Origin: CAIWHR01 sp963726775
GTDB lineage: Bacteria; Pseudomonadota; Gammaproteobacteria; Burkholderiales; Casimicrobiaceae
Assembly: GCA_963726775.1 (NCBI GenBank)
Contig: CAVSDL010000006.1
Span: 248,001 to 312,000, forward strand
Length of the DNA: 64,000 nt
Direction: 5' to 3'
Positions within the stretch are counted from its first letter, which is position 1; the number at the start of each line of letters is the position of its first letter. The translations under genes and the position numbers were made by a program. The notes beneath the pieces are model-generated. The model saw only the letters and a list, made by a program, of their open reading frames with translations, ran no database searches and was not told the origin of the DNA. Positions 1 through 8,886 of the stretch are shown one piece after another.

Positions 1-1
1 C

Positions 2-2710
2 GCGCTTGCCTTTACCGGCACGGCCGCGGCGCTCGGCTTGGGCAAGCTGACGGTGAATTCGTCGCTCGGCCAGCCGCTGTCTGCGAGCATCGAACTCACT
101 TCCGCGGCGAAGGAAGAAACCGATTCGCTGTCGGCCAAGGTCGCCGATCCGTCGCTCTACCGCCAGAACAACCTGTCGTACCAGGGTGTTCTTTCACGCG
201 CACGCATCAGCCTCGAGCGCGGGCAGAACGGCGAGCCCTATCTCAAGGTCACGACGCAGGGTGCCGTCAACGAGCCGTACCTGGACCTGCTCGTCGAAAT
301 CAACTGGGCCTCGGGTCGCGTGGTTCGCGATTACACATTTCTGCTCGACCCGCCGGGTGCCGTCGCGCCGCTGACCGAGGTCGAGCCGATGACGCCGCTG
401 CGCGCGGGACCGGGTTCGCCGCGGGCCGCGCAACCGGGCGCGCAACCAGCGGCGGCGCGCCCGCAACCGACCGGGGCGGCCGGCGATTCGTATACCGTCA
501 GGCGTGGCGATACGCTGTCGAAGATCGCTATCGAGTACAAGTCCCAGGATGTGACGCTGGAGCAGATGCTGGTTGCGATGTTCCGGAAGAACGAGGAAGC
601 ATTCGACGCCAGGAACATGAACCGCTTGCGCACCGGCGCGATTATCTCGATCCCGAGCACCGATGAAACGGCGGCCACGCCGACGACGGAGGCGACGAAG
701 ATCGTGCGCGTGCAGGCGACCGATTGGCGTGCTTATCGCGACAGTGTCGCGGCCGCGGCGCCGCCGGCCGAAGGCGTGGGCGGTCGCGCGTCGACCGGCA
801 AGATCGGCACGGTCGTGGATGAGAAAACCCCGGCGGCTGCCGCCGGACGCGACCAGCTCAGGGTTTCACGCGAGGCCGGGCAGGGCAAGGGCGCGGCGTT
901 GGAGGATGCGGTGGCACGCGACAAGGCGCTGAAGGAAGCGCAGGCGCGCATTGCCGACCTCGAAAAGACTTTGAAGGATCTGCAGCGGATGGTCGAGCTG
1001 CGGAGCCAGACGGGTGCCCAGTTGCAGGCGCAGGCCGATGCCGCGAAGGGCAAGGCTCCCCCGCCCGCTGCGGTGCCTTCGCCCGCGCCGATCGCCAAGG
1101 CGCCGGAACCGATTCTCGTAGCGAAGGCGCCCGAGCCGATCAAGGCTCCGGAGCCCATCAAGGCCGAGCCTCCGAAGGCGGCGGAGCCCCCCAAGATCGA
1201 GCCGCCCAAGGCCGCAGAGCCGCCGAAGGCCGAACCGATCAAGGCCGAGCCGCCCAAGGCGGAAGTCGCGCCGGCCTCGGAACCACCCAAACCCGTCGAA
1301 GCGCCCAAGGCAGCGGAAGAGCCGAAAGCTCCCCCGCCGGCGCCGAAGGTCGTCCCCAAAGCCGCAGCCAAGGCGGCGCCCGGATTCGTCGAGGAGCTGA
1401 TGTCGAACACGCCGACCTGGGCGATCGGCGGTGGCGCATTGGTGATTCTGGGCGGCATTGCGGCATTGGTCGCTGCCCGCCGGCGCAAGACGACCAAGTT
1501 CGAGGACAGCATCATTTCGGGCACGGACATCAAGACCAATACGGTGTTCGGTTCAACCGGCGGCGGCGTGGTGAACACGGGCGACAACTCGCTCGCCAGC
1601 GACTTCAGCCGCGAGGGTCTCGGCAACATCGACACCGACGAAGTCGATCCGATCGCGGAAGCCGAGGTGTACCTCGCCTACGGCCGCGACGCGCAGGCCG
1701 AGGAAATCCTCAAGGACGCGCTCAAGAAGGACGCGCAGCGGCAGGAGATCTACCTCAAGCTGCTCGAGATCCACGCGCAGCACAACAAGCCCTCTGCTTT
1801 CGAAACCGTCGCCGCGGAACTCTACGCCGTGTCGCAAGGCCATGGCGAGGTCTGGCAGAAGGCGGTCGGCCTCGGGCGGCAGCTCGATCCGAACAATCCG
1901 ATGTTCGGCGAGAGCGGTTCCGGTGCGGCCGCTGCTGCCGCCGCCGCTGCCGGCGCGAGCGCCAAGGCCGCTGCCGAGCCGGAATCGATTGCCGTCGAGC
2001 CGCAGTTGAAGCCCGAGGCGCCGCGCCCGCCGAGCTCCGGCGTGCCGATGGAAATCGCGAGCGACTTGGGCGGCGGCGGGCTCGATTTCAAGCTCGACGA
2101 GGAAATTTCGATTTCGCCGGCATCCGGCGCCCGGGCGAAGTCGCCGATCGACATACTCGCCGGCGCCGAAAGCGAACTCGAGAAGACGGCGAAGAACACG
2201 GTGTCGTCCACGCACTCGGCACTGGAGAGCGCCGGCGAGCGGGCCAAAGCCTCGGCCGCATCCGGCGCGGTGGCGTTCGGAAACCTGGGGGTTGGCAAAT
2301 CGCCGTCCCCGATGGACGGTGTCGTCGATACGTCGAAGCCGGCCGCATTCGCAGCTGATCTCGACTTCAAGCTCGACGACTCGGAAAAGCCGGCGCCGCT
2401 GCGGTCCGCGGTATCCAGGCCGGAGCCCGCGATGGCGGGTGCCGCGCCGGCGCTTGCGCGCCCGCAGGCGGCACTCGATCTCGACAAGCTCGACCTGTCC
2501 TTCGATCCGGAGCGTTCGACATTCGAAGATCCGACGCCTTCCGTGCTCGATGGGCAGTGGCATGACGCCGCGACCAAGCTCGACCTCGCCAAGGCTTACC
2601 AGGAAATGGGCGACGTCGAAGGCGCCCGCGAAATCCTGCAGGAAGTGCTGCACGATGGCGACGACCAGCAGAAATCGGAAGCCCACGCGCTGCTGTCGAA
2701 ACTCGGCTGA
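2..2710 (+). CDS. fimV: FimV/HubP-like cell-pole and pilus-assembly protein, 5' end outside window
   Basis: Inner-membrane polar organiser linked to type IV pili and twitching in this family. The reading frame is open to the window edge and the first residues look like the end of a signal peptide, so the true start lies upstream; the TTG at 38 is not believable as a start. Counting from that TTG, an N-terminal FimV domain covers about 1-100, a LysM peptidoglycan-binding domain 149-207 (YTVRRGDTLSKIA), a short coiled coil 290-325, a Pro/Glu/Lys/Ala repeat linker 345-445, one membrane helix 462-485 followed by RRRK, then a cytoplasmic acidic region with TPR-like units and the conserved C-terminal FimV helix domain ending at residue 890. 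The domain order and size match the family well. A strong hairpin follows the stop. Confidence 0.93.
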   Translation, partial: ALAFTGTAAALGLGKLTVNSSLGQPLSASIELTSAAKEETDSLSAKVADPSLYRQNNLSYQGVLSRARISLERGQNGEPYLKVTTQGAVNEPYLDLLVEINWASGRVVRDYTFLLDPPGAVAPLTEVEPMTPLRAGPGSPRAAQPGAQPAAARPQPTGAAGDSYTVRRGDTLSKIAIEYKSQDVTLEQMLVAMFRKNEEAFDARNMNRLRTGAIISIPSTDETAATPTTEATKIVRVQATDWRAYRDSVAAAAPPAEGVGGRASTGKIGTVVDEKTPAAAAGRDQLRVSREAGQGKGAALEDAVARDKALKEAQARIADLEKTLKDLQRMVELRSQTGAQLQAQADAAKGKAPPPAAVPSPAPIAKAPEPILVAKAPEPIKAPEPIKAEPPKAAEPPKIEPPKAAEPPKAEPIKAEPPKAEVAPASEPPKPVEAPKAAEEPKAPPPAPKVVPKAAAKAAPGFVEELMSNTPTWAIGGGALVILGGIAALVAARRRKTTKFEDSIISGTDIKTNTVFGSTGGGVVNTGDNSLASDFSREGLGNIDTDEVDPIAEAEVYLAYGRDAQAEEILKDALKKDAQRQEIYLKLLEIHAQHNKPSAFETVAAELYAVSQGHGEVWQKAVGLGRQLDPNNPMFGESGSGAAAAAAAAAGASAKAAAEPESIAVEPQLKPEAPRPPSSGVPMEIASDLGGGGLDFKLDEEISISPASGARAKSPIDILAGAESELEKTAKNTVSSTHSALESAGERAKASAASGAVAFGNLGVGKSPSPMDGVVDTSKPAAFAADLDFKLDDSEKPAPLRSAVSRPEPAMAGAAPALARPQAALDLDKLDLSFDPERSTFEDPTPSVLDGQWHDAATKLDLAKAYQEMGDVEGAREILQEVLHDGDDQQKSEAHALLSKLG

Positions 2711-2730
2711 TCGCTACGCTCAGGCAACGC

Positions 2731-2756
2731 GGGCGGCGGAGCAGCATCCGCCGCCC
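2731..2756 (+). terminator. Hairpin terminator after fimV
   Basis: A perfect 10-bp stem (GGGCGGCGGA/TCCGCCGCCC) closes a 6-nt loop, 20 bp past the fimV stop. After a 2-nt bulge it extends with GCAAC/GTTGC. The T-tract behind it is short, so it may be a weak intrinsic terminator or an mRNA-stabilising hairpin. Confidence 0.7.
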
Positions 2757-2957
2757 GTTGCATTTCGGCGCCCCGATGCGACGGCAGAGAATCGCCGCTG
2801 ACCGACCGGGCTGCGCGGCAGCGGGACCTGGCCGCGTACTACGGCGGCGCGCCGCTGACACCCGCCGCCCGCGCCGCACGCGAACCACACATCGCGACAA
2901 CGGTGCCACGAGCATGGAAAGACCGTACAATCGGCGCGCCCTGCGTAGTGGTTTCTG

Positions 2958-3743
2958 ATGCGCCTGGCCCTCGGACTCGAGTACGCCGGCACGTCGTTTA
3001 CGGGTTGGCAATCGCAGAGCGACGGACGTGCCGTTCAGGATGCGCTTGAGGGTGCTCTTGCCGGGATCGCCGGCGCGCCTGTCCGCACCGCGGCGGCCGG
3101 ACGCACCGACTCCGGCGTGCATGCGACCCTGCAGATCGTCCATTTCGATACCGAGGCGGGGCGACCGCACACCGCGTGGATCCGCGGCGTCAATTCGCAC
3201 CTGCCGGATACCGTGGCGGTACGGTGGGCGCAACCGGTTGCCGACAAATTTCACGCGCGTTTTGCCGCAACCGCTCGCCACTACACGTACCTGCTGTCGG
3301 CCCATGCGGTGCGCCCGGCGCTACTCGCCGGACGCGTGGGCTGGTACCATCGCCCGCTCGATGTCGCGGCGATGGGCGAGGCCGCCCGCGCGCTGTCGGG
3401 TACGCACGACTTCTCGGCGTTCCGCGCCGCCGAATGCCAGGCGCAGTCGCCGGTGAAGACGCTGGCGTTCGTCGGCGTCACGGCCGACGGCGAGTATGTC
3501 CGTTTCGATTTTTCGGCGAATGCCTTCCTGCACCATATGATCCGCAACATCGTCGGCGCGCTGGTGTACGTCGGCGCGGGCAAGGCGCCCGCCGGATGGA
3601 TCGCGGAGCTCCTCGCTGCGCGCGATCGCACGCGTGCGGCGCCGACGTTTGCAGCGGACGGACTTTACCTGACCGGCGCTGACTACGATGCGAAGTGGGG
3701 CCTCCCGCCGACACGCCGGCCCGTCGTGCTGCCGATCGCTTGA
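2958..3743 (+). CDS. truA: tRNA pseudouridine(38-40) synthase TruA
   Basis: Converts uridines 38-40 in the anticodon arm of many tRNAs to pseudouridine in the cytoplasm. The 261-residue length is normal. The catalytic loop AAGRTDSGVHA is intact, with the catalytic Asp at residue 51, and the C-terminal HHMIRNIVG motif of the family is present. It lies between fimV and trpF, the usual position in Betaproteobacteria, and is 15 bp from trpF, so the two are probably co-transcribed. Confidence 0.97.
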   Translation: MRLALGLEYAGTSFTGWQSQSDGRAVQDALEGALAGIAGAPVRTAAAGRTDSGVHATLQIVHFDTEAGRPHTAWIRGVNSHLPDTVAVRWAQPVADKFHARFAATARHYTYLLSAHAVRPALLAGRVGWYHRPLDVAAMGEAARALSGTHDFSAFRAAECQAQSPVKTLAFVGVTADGEYVRFDFSANAFLHHMIRNIVGALVYVGAGKAPAGWIAELLAARDRTRAAPTFAADGLYLTGADYDAKWGLPPTRRPVVLPIA

Positions 3744-3758
3744 CCCCGGCCGGATAAC

Positions 3759-4415
3759 ATGCGCACGCGTGTCAAGATCTGCGGCATCACCCGGGTGGAC
3801 GACGGCCTCGCTGCTGCGCATGCGGGCGCGGATGCGATCGGGCTCGTGTTCTGGGCGGGAACACCGCGCGTCGTTGCCGTCCTGCAGGCACAGGCGATCG
3901 TTGCGGCGCTGCCCCCATTCATTTCGGTGGTCGGACTTTTCGTGGATCCCGATCCCGCTCATGTTCACGCGACGCTCGCCGCGGTGCCGCTCGACCTGTT
4001 GCAGTTTCACGGCCATGAGCCGCCGGAATTGTGTCGAATGTTCGGACGCCCGTACGTCAAGGCCGTTCCGGTTGCCGCCGGAGCGATACGGTCCGGTTTG
4101 CTAGAATACGCGGCACGCTATCCGGACGCGGCGGGCCTTCTGTTCGACGCACCGCCGGCGGGCGGGATCCCCGGCGGCACGGGGCGGACGTTCGATTGGG
4201 GCGCGGTGCCGCGGCCTTTGCCGCGACCGCTGGTGCTTTCCGGCGGCCTGTCGGCGTCCAATGTGGCCGACGCAATCCGTCGGGCGCGGCCCTGGGCCGT
4301 CGATGTGTCCACCGGCGTCGAGGCTATCGGGACCGACGGCGCGCCGGCCAAGGGCGTCAAGGATCCGGCGAAGATCGCCGCGTTCATCGAGGAAGTGCGC
4401 AATGCAGATGGCTGA
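3759..4415 (+). CDS. trpF: Phosphoribosylanthranilate isomerase
   Basis: Third step of tryptophan synthesis: Amadori rearrangement of N-(5-phosphoribosyl)anthranilate to CdRP. This is a 218-residue TIM barrel with the family start VKICGITR (catalytic Cys at residue 8), and the phosphate-binding LSGGLSASNV followed by AVDVSTGVE near the C-terminus. Its 3' end overlaps the start of trpB by 14 bp, which implies translational coupling. trpE, trpD and trpC are not in the window, so the pathway genes are split, as in other Betaproteobacteria. Confidence 0.97.
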   Translation: MRTRVKICGITRVDDGLAAAHAGADAIGLVFWAGTPRVVAVLQAQAIVAALPPFISVVGLFVDPDPAHVHATLAAVPLDLLQFHGHEPPELCRMFGRPYVKAVPVAAGAIRSGLLEYAARYPDAAGLLFDAPPAGGIPGGTGRTFDWGAVPRPLPRPLVLSGGLSASNVADAIRRARPWAVDVSTGVEAIGTDGAPAKGVKDPAKIAAFIEEVRNADG

Positions 4416-5649
4416 ATTGCCCTACGATCTTCCCGATTCCCGCGGCCACTTCGGGCCCTACGGCGGCGTGTTCGTCGCCGAGACGCTGATCCGGGCGCTC
4501 GACGAACTCCGGGAGCAGTACGCGCGTTACCGGCACGATCCCGCGTTCGTCGCCGAGTTCGAGAACGAGCTTGCGCACTACGTCGGCCGGCCGTCACCGG
4601 TCTACCACGCGAAGCGCTGGTCGGCCAAGGCCGGCGGCGCGCAGATCTGGCTGAAGCGCGAGGATCTCAACCACACCGGCGCGCACAAGATCAACAACTG
4701 TATCGGACAGGCGCTGTTGGCCCGCCGCCTCGGGAAACCGCGGGTGATCGCCGAGACCGGCGCCGGACAGCACGGTGTCGCCACCGCCACCGTTGCCGCG
4801 CGATTCGGCATGGAGTGCGTCGTCTACATGGGTTCGGAAGACGTGAAGCGCCAGGCGCAGAACGTCTTCCGGATGAAGCTCCTCGGGGCCACGGTGGTTC
4901 CCGTCGAATCCGGTTCGAAGACGTTGAAGGACGCGCTGAACGAGGCGATGCGCGACTGGGTCACCAACGTCGAAAATACTTTTTACATCATCGGGACCGT
5001 CGCCGGCCCGCATCCGTATCCGATGATGGTCCGCGATTTCCAGAGCGTGATCGGCCGCGAATGTCTTGCGCAGATGCCGGAAGCCGCGGGGCGCCAGCCC
5101 GACGCGGTGATCGCCTGCGTCGGCGGCGGATCGAATGCGATGGGCATTTTCCACCCGTACATCTCGCGCGCAGACGTGCGTCTCATCGGCGTCGAGGCCG
5201 CGGGTGAGGGCATCGCCACAGGCCGGCATTCCGCGTCGCTCACCGCCGGACGGCCCGGCGTGCTGCATGGCAACCGCACGTACCTGCTGCAGGACGCCGA
5301 TGGACAGATCGTCGAGACGCACTCGATCTCGGCCGGTCTCGACTATCCCGGCGTCGGTCCGGAGCACGCGTGGCTGAAGGACAGCAAGCGCGCCGAATAC
5401 GTGTCGATCACCGACGACGAAGCGCTGGCGGCGTTCCATGAATGCTGCCGGATCGAGGGCATCATTCCGGCGCTGGAATCGGCGCACGCGCTCGCGTATG
5501 CGGCGACGCTCGCCGCCACGATGGACAAGGACAAGATACTGCTCGTCAACCTCTCGGGCCGCGGCGACAAGGACATGAACACCGTCGCCGAGCGTTCCGG
5601 CCTGAAGTTCCACTGCCGGCCCGAATGCGATCCTGCGCGGCGTGCCTAG
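4402..5649 (+). CDS. trpB: Tryptophan synthase beta subunit
   Basis: PLP enzyme that condenses indole, channelled from TrpA, with serine to give tryptophan. I chose the ATG at 4402 because AGGAAG lies about 6 nt upstream; the longer open frame to 4261 overlaps trpF and does not resemble TrpB. The resulting 415 residues start with the typical PDSRGHFGPYGG. The PLP lysine is in HTGAHKINN (Lys96) and the cofactor phosphate loop is GGGSNA. The TAG stop is the first base triplet of a small palindromic element shared with the trpA stop. Confidence 0.97.
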   Translation: MQMAELPYDLPDSRGHFGPYGGVFVAETLIRALDELREQYARYRHDPAFVAEFENELAHYVGRPSPVYHAKRWSAKAGGAQIWLKREDLNHTGAHKINNCIGQALLARRLGKPRVIAETGAGQHGVATATVAARFGMECVVYMGSEDVKRQAQNVFRMKLLGATVVPVESGSKTLKDALNEAMRDWVTNVENTFYIIGTVAGPHPYPMMVRDFQSVIGRECLAQMPEAAGRQPDAVIACVGGGSNAMGIFHPYISRADVRLIGVEAAGEGIATGRHSASLTAGRPGVLHGNRTYLLQDADGQIVETHSISAGLDYPGVGPEHAWLKDSKRAEYVSITDDEALAAFHECCRIEGIIPALESAHALAYAATLAATMDKDKILLVNLSGRGDKDMNTVAERSGLKFHCRPECDPARRA

Positions 5650-5664
5650 GAGCCTGTCGGGCTT
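5647..5664 (+). repeat. TAGGAGCC...GGCTT element at the trpB stop
   Basis: Eighteen bases, TAGGAGCCTGTCGGGCTT, begin exactly on the trpB stop codon. The 13-bp core AGCCTGTCGGGCT is the reverse complement of the core found at the trpA stop (6507-6519). It can form a short imperfect hairpin. Its function is unknown. Confidence 0.75.
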
Positions 5665-5689
5665 GCTTTTACGTGAGCACAGGCATCGC

Positions 5690-6505
5690 ATGAACCGCAT
5701 CGACGCCACGTTCGCGAGACTCCGCGCTGCCGGCCGCACCGCGCTGATCCCCTATGTCACGACCGGCGACCCGTCGCTCCAGATCACGCTCCGGATCATG
5801 CGCGCACTGGTCGCCGCGGGCGCCGACGTGATCGAGCTGGGCGTGCCGTTCTCGGATCCGATGGCCGACGGGCCGGTGATCCAGCGGGCCTCCGAGCGCG
5901 CACTCGCGCAGCACGTCGGTCTGAAAGACGTGCTGGCGACGGCGGCGGCGTTTCGCGAGACCGACGCGGTGACCCCCGTGGTCCTCATGGGTTACGCGAA
6001 TCCCATCGAGGCGATGGGCACGTCGTCATTCGCTGACCGCGCGCGCCGCGCCGGCGTTGACGGTGTGCTTGTCGTCGACTATCCACCCGAGGAAGCCGGC
6101 GACTTCACCGCGCTGCTCGGGAACTGCGACATCGCATCCATCTTCCTGATCGCGCCGACGACACCCGACGCACGCATCATCGCGGTCGGCCGGATCGCCC
6201 GCGGCTACGTCTACTATGTATCGCTGAAAGGGGTGACCGGAGCGGGCCATCTCGACACCGCCGAGGTTGCGCGCAAGCTCGCCGAGATCCGCAAGCATAT
6301 TTCGCTGCCGGTCGGTGTGGGCTTCGGCATCCGCGATGCCGCGAGCGCAACTGCGATTGCCGCGGATGCCGATGCCGTCGTCATCGGCAGCCGTATCATC
6401 CAGGAAATCGAGGCAGGGCCGCCGGATGCGGCGCCGGAACGAGCGGCGGCGTGGCTGGCGGGAATTCGCAGCGCGCTCGACTCGTTGCAAAAACGAGCGG
6501 CGTAG
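5690..6505 (+). CDS. trpA: Tryptophan synthase alpha subunit
   Basis: Cleaves indole-3-glycerol phosphate to indole and glyceraldehyde 3-phosphate and passes indole to TrpB. The ATG at 5690 gives 271 residues starting MNRIDATFARLR, the usual beginning. The catalytic acids fall at Glu49 (VIELGVPFSDP) and Asp60 (ADGPVIQ), the same numbers as in E. coli TrpA. Only 40 bp separate it from trpB. The open frame extends 16 codons further upstream across the short repeat element, but those residues do not look like TrpA. Confidence 0.97.
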   Translation: MNRIDATFARLRAAGRTALIPYVTTGDPSLQITLRIMRALVAAGADVIELGVPFSDPMADGPVIQRASERALAQHVGLKDVLATAAAFRETDAVTPVVLMGYANPIEAMGTSSFADRARRAGVDGVLVVDYPPEEAGDFTALLGNCDIASIFLIAPTTPDARIIAVGRIARGYVYYVSLKGVTGAGHLDTAEVARKLAEIRKHISLPVGVGFGIRDAASATAIAADADAVVIGSRIIQEIEAGPPDAAPERAAAWLAGIRSALDSLQKRAA

Positions 6506-6520
6506 GAGCCCGACAGGCTT
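6503..6520 (+). repeat. TAGGAGCC...GGCTT element at the trpA stop
   Basis: TAGGAGCCCGACAGGCTT begins exactly at the trpA stop codon. It is the second copy of the element at the trpB stop, with identical flanks and the central five bases inverted (CGACA against TGTCG). Confidence 0.75.
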
Positions 6521-6571
6521 CCAGGCCCGTGGCGCGGACGCGCGCGGGTCGACCATTGGACTGGGGGAACG

Positions 6572-7441
6572 ATGAGCTGGCTACAGAAATTGCTGCCGCC
6601 GCGCATCAAGAGCACGCCGGGCGTCAAGAAGACCACGGTGCCCGAGGGATTGTGGATCAAGTGCCCCGCGTGCGAGGCCGTGCTGTATCGTACCGACCTC
6701 GAAAAGAATCTCTTCGTCTGCCCGAAATGCGTGCATCACACCCGCGTGTCGGCGCGCGAGCGCATCGACCAGCTGCTCGACCCCGAGGGCCGCTTCGAGA
6801 TAGGGTCCGAAGTCGTTCCCATCGACAGCCTCAAGTTCAAGGATCAGAAAAAATACCCCGACCGGCTCGTTGCCGCGCTCGAGGAGACGGGCGAGACCGA
6901 CGCCCTCGTCGTGATGCAGGGAAGCATCAAGAGCGTGCCGCTGGTGCTCGCGTGCTTCGAGTTCGAGTTCATGGGGGGCTCGATGGGATCGGTGGTCGGC
7001 GAGCGTTTCGTGCGCGGTGTGCGCGTGGCGCTCGAGAATCGCGTGCCGTACGTCTGCCTCGCGGCTTCCGGCGGCGCGCGGATGCAGGAAGGCGTGAATT
7101 CGCTGTTCCAGATGGCGAAGACCACCGCCGTGCTGCAGGAGCTCACGAAGGCGCGGCTGCCGTTCGTGTCGATTCTGACCGATCCGACGATGGGCGGCGT
7201 CTCGGCGTCGTTCGCGTTCGTCGCCGATCTGGTAATCGCGGAACCGGGTGCGCTCATCGGCTTCGCGGGACCGCGCGTGATCGAGCAGACGGTGCGCGAA
7301 AAACTTCCCGACGGCTTCCAGCGCGCGGAGTTTCTCGTCGAGAAGGGCGCGATCGACCGGATCATCGATCGTCGCCAGCTTCGCGACGAGCTGCCGCGCC
7401 TGCTGGCGATGCTGTCGAAGCAGCCGGCGCCGGCAAGCTGA
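6572..7441 (+). CDS. accD: Acetyl-CoA carboxylase carboxyltransferase subunit beta
   Basis: Carboxyltransferase beta subunit of acetyl-CoA carboxylase, the committed step of fatty acid synthesis; it works with AccA in the cytoplasm. The 289-residue protein carries the N-terminal zinc ribbon (CPAC at about 29-32 and CPKC about 20 residues later) and the crotonase-like carboxyltransferase core with FMGGSMGSVVG and GGARMQEG. The trpA-accD-folC order is conserved in Betaproteobacteria. The stop TGA at 7439-7441 abuts a copy of the dispersed GGGTCAGACTCGA repeat. Confidence 0.97.
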   Translation: MSWLQKLLPPRIKSTPGVKKTTVPEGLWIKCPACEAVLYRTDLEKNLFVCPKCVHHTRVSARERIDQLLDPEGRFEIGSEVVPIDSLKFKDQKKYPDRLVAALEETGETDALVVMQGSIKSVPLVLACFEFEFMGGSMGSVVGERFVRGVRVALENRVPYVCLAASGGARMQEGVNSLFQMAKTTAVLQELTKARLPFVSILTDPTMGGVSASFAFVADLVIAEPGALIGFAGPRVIEQTVREKLPDGFQRAEFLVEKGAIDRIIDRRQLRDELPRLLAMLSKQPAPAS

Positions 7442-7580
7442 AAGCAGGGTCAGACTCGATTTTCGGGGTCACGCTCACAATCGCCCCGACCTGCAATCGA
7501 ATCTGACCCTACTTTCCCCGCTCGGGTCGGCGGCGTGTGCGAGCGTAGCGCGGAAAATCGAGTCTGACCCCAATTTTCCT
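7441..7580. repeat. Dispersed GGGTCAGACTCGA inverted repeat, copy 1 (three arms)
   Basis: One left arm (AAAGCAGGGTCAGACTCGAT from 7441) is followed by two right arms ending near 7517 and 7580 (GAGTCTGACCC type). It fills the accD-folC gap almost completely and could form either of two alternative hairpins. It is one of about a dozen related copies in the window. Confidence 0.85.
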
Positions 7581-7590
7581 GCGATCCGCC

Positions 7591-8886
7591 ATGATCCGCC
7601 CGACTGCACTGCCCGCCTGGCTCGCGTATCTCGAGACGCTGCATCCCGCAGCAATCGCGATGGGACTCGACCGCGTGCAGGCGGTCCTGGCGCGGATGGA
7701 CGCCGCGATCGCCGGTCCCGTCGTCACCGTCACCGGCACCAACGGCAAGGGGTCGACGTGCGCGTTGCTGGAGTCGATGCTGCGTTGTGCCGGTCACCGC
7801 ATCGGACTGTACACGTCGCCGCACCTCGCGTCGTACAACGAGCGGGTGCGCCTTTGCGGCGCGATGGCCTCCAACGACGAATTGGTCGCGGCGTTCAATG
7901 CGGTGGAGGACGCGCGCGCCCACGTGCCGCTCACCTATTTCGAGTATGGCACGCTGGCCGCGCTGTGGCTGTTCGCCCGCGCGGCGCCCGATGCCGTCAT
8001 CCTCGAAGTGGGGCTGGGCGGCCGGCTCGATGCGGTCAACGTCATCGACGCCGACGTCGCGGTCGTGACCAGCGTCGATCTCGATCACATGGAATATCTC
8101 GGGCCGACGCGCGAGGACATCGGCCGCGAAAAGGCGGGCATCTTCCGCCCCGGGCGGCCCGTAGTTTGTGCGGAGGCGAACCCGCCGGTGACGCTGATGG
8201 CGCATGCGCGGGTACTCGGGGCTCCCGTGACGCTGATCGGCCGCGACTACGGCTACACCGCGGAGAGTGCGCAGTGGGAATACCGCGGGCCTGGCGGCAG
8301 ACGGTTCGGCTTGCCCCATCCGGCACTGCGCGGCGCGATCCAGCTCGTCAACGCGGCGACGGCGATCGCCACACTCGACCGTATTCGCGACCGGCTGCAT
8401 GTCGGCGCGGGTGCGGTGCGCGACGGGCTGGTGTCGGTGCGGTTGGCGGGACGCTTCCAGGCGTTGCCCGGACGGCCCGCCGTCATCCTCGACGTCGCGC
8501 ACAACCCGCAGGCCGCGCGCGTGCTCGCCGCGGCGGTAGGAGCGATGGCCTATCACCCCGAGACGATCGCGGTGTTCGGCATGCTCGCCGACAAGGACAT
8601 CCCCGGAGTCATTGCGGCGATGCGCTCCCGTATCGACCGCTGGCACGTTGCCACGCTGCCCGGTCCGCGTGGCGCCCGCGCGGCGGACGTGTGTGTCCTG
8701 CTGGAGCGCGCCGGCGTCGCGCCCGCCGCCGTCGGCGCGTTCGATGACGTTGGCGCGGCCCTGCGCGCGGCGAGGGAGCGGGCGGGCGAAGCTGATAGAA
8801 TTATCGTTTTTGGTTCGTTTCTGACGGTCGCCGCGGCCCTCGCCGCGGACCCGTCGGGGGCGACACCGATGCCAAAGCATGGTTGA
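7591..8886 (+). CDS. folC: Bifunctional folylpolyglutamate/dihydrofolate synthase
   Basis: Adds glutamate to dihydropteroate and to reduced folates, using ATP, in the cytoplasm. It is 431 residues, the usual length. The P-loop GTNGKGST is at 49-56, the Mur-ligase-type core has LEVGLGGRLDAVN, and the C-terminal domain carries ILDVAHNPQAARVL. The ATG at 7591 lies 10 bp after the repeat copy that separates it from accD. Its last 8 bases overlap the start of the SPOR gene, so the two are probably translationally coupled. Confidence 0.96.
   Translation: MIRPTALPAWLAYLETLHPAAIAMGLDRVQAVLARMDAAIAGPVVTVTGTNGKGSTCALLESMLRCAGHRIGLYTSPHLASYNERVRLCGAMASNDELVAAFNAVEDARAHVPLTYFEYGTLAALWLFARAAPDAVILEVGLGGRLDAVNVIDADVAVVTSVDLDHMEYLGPTREDIGREKAGIFRPGRPVVCAEANPPVTLMAHARVLGAPVTLIGRDYGYTAESAQWEYRGPGGRRFGLPHPALRGAIQLVNAATAIATLDRIRDRLHVGAGAVRDGLVSVRLAGRFQALPGRPAVILDVAHNPQAARVLAAAVGAMAYHPETIAVFGMLADKDIPGVIAAMRSRIDRWHVATLPGPRGARAADVCVLLERAGVAPAAVGAFDDVGAALRAARERAGEADRIIVFGSFLTVAAALAADPSGATPMPKHG

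Noticed and set aside
733..1635. Long minus-strand open frame opposite fimV
   Set aside because: Low-complexity shadow of the FimV Pro/Lys/Glu-rich linker; no ribosome binding site.
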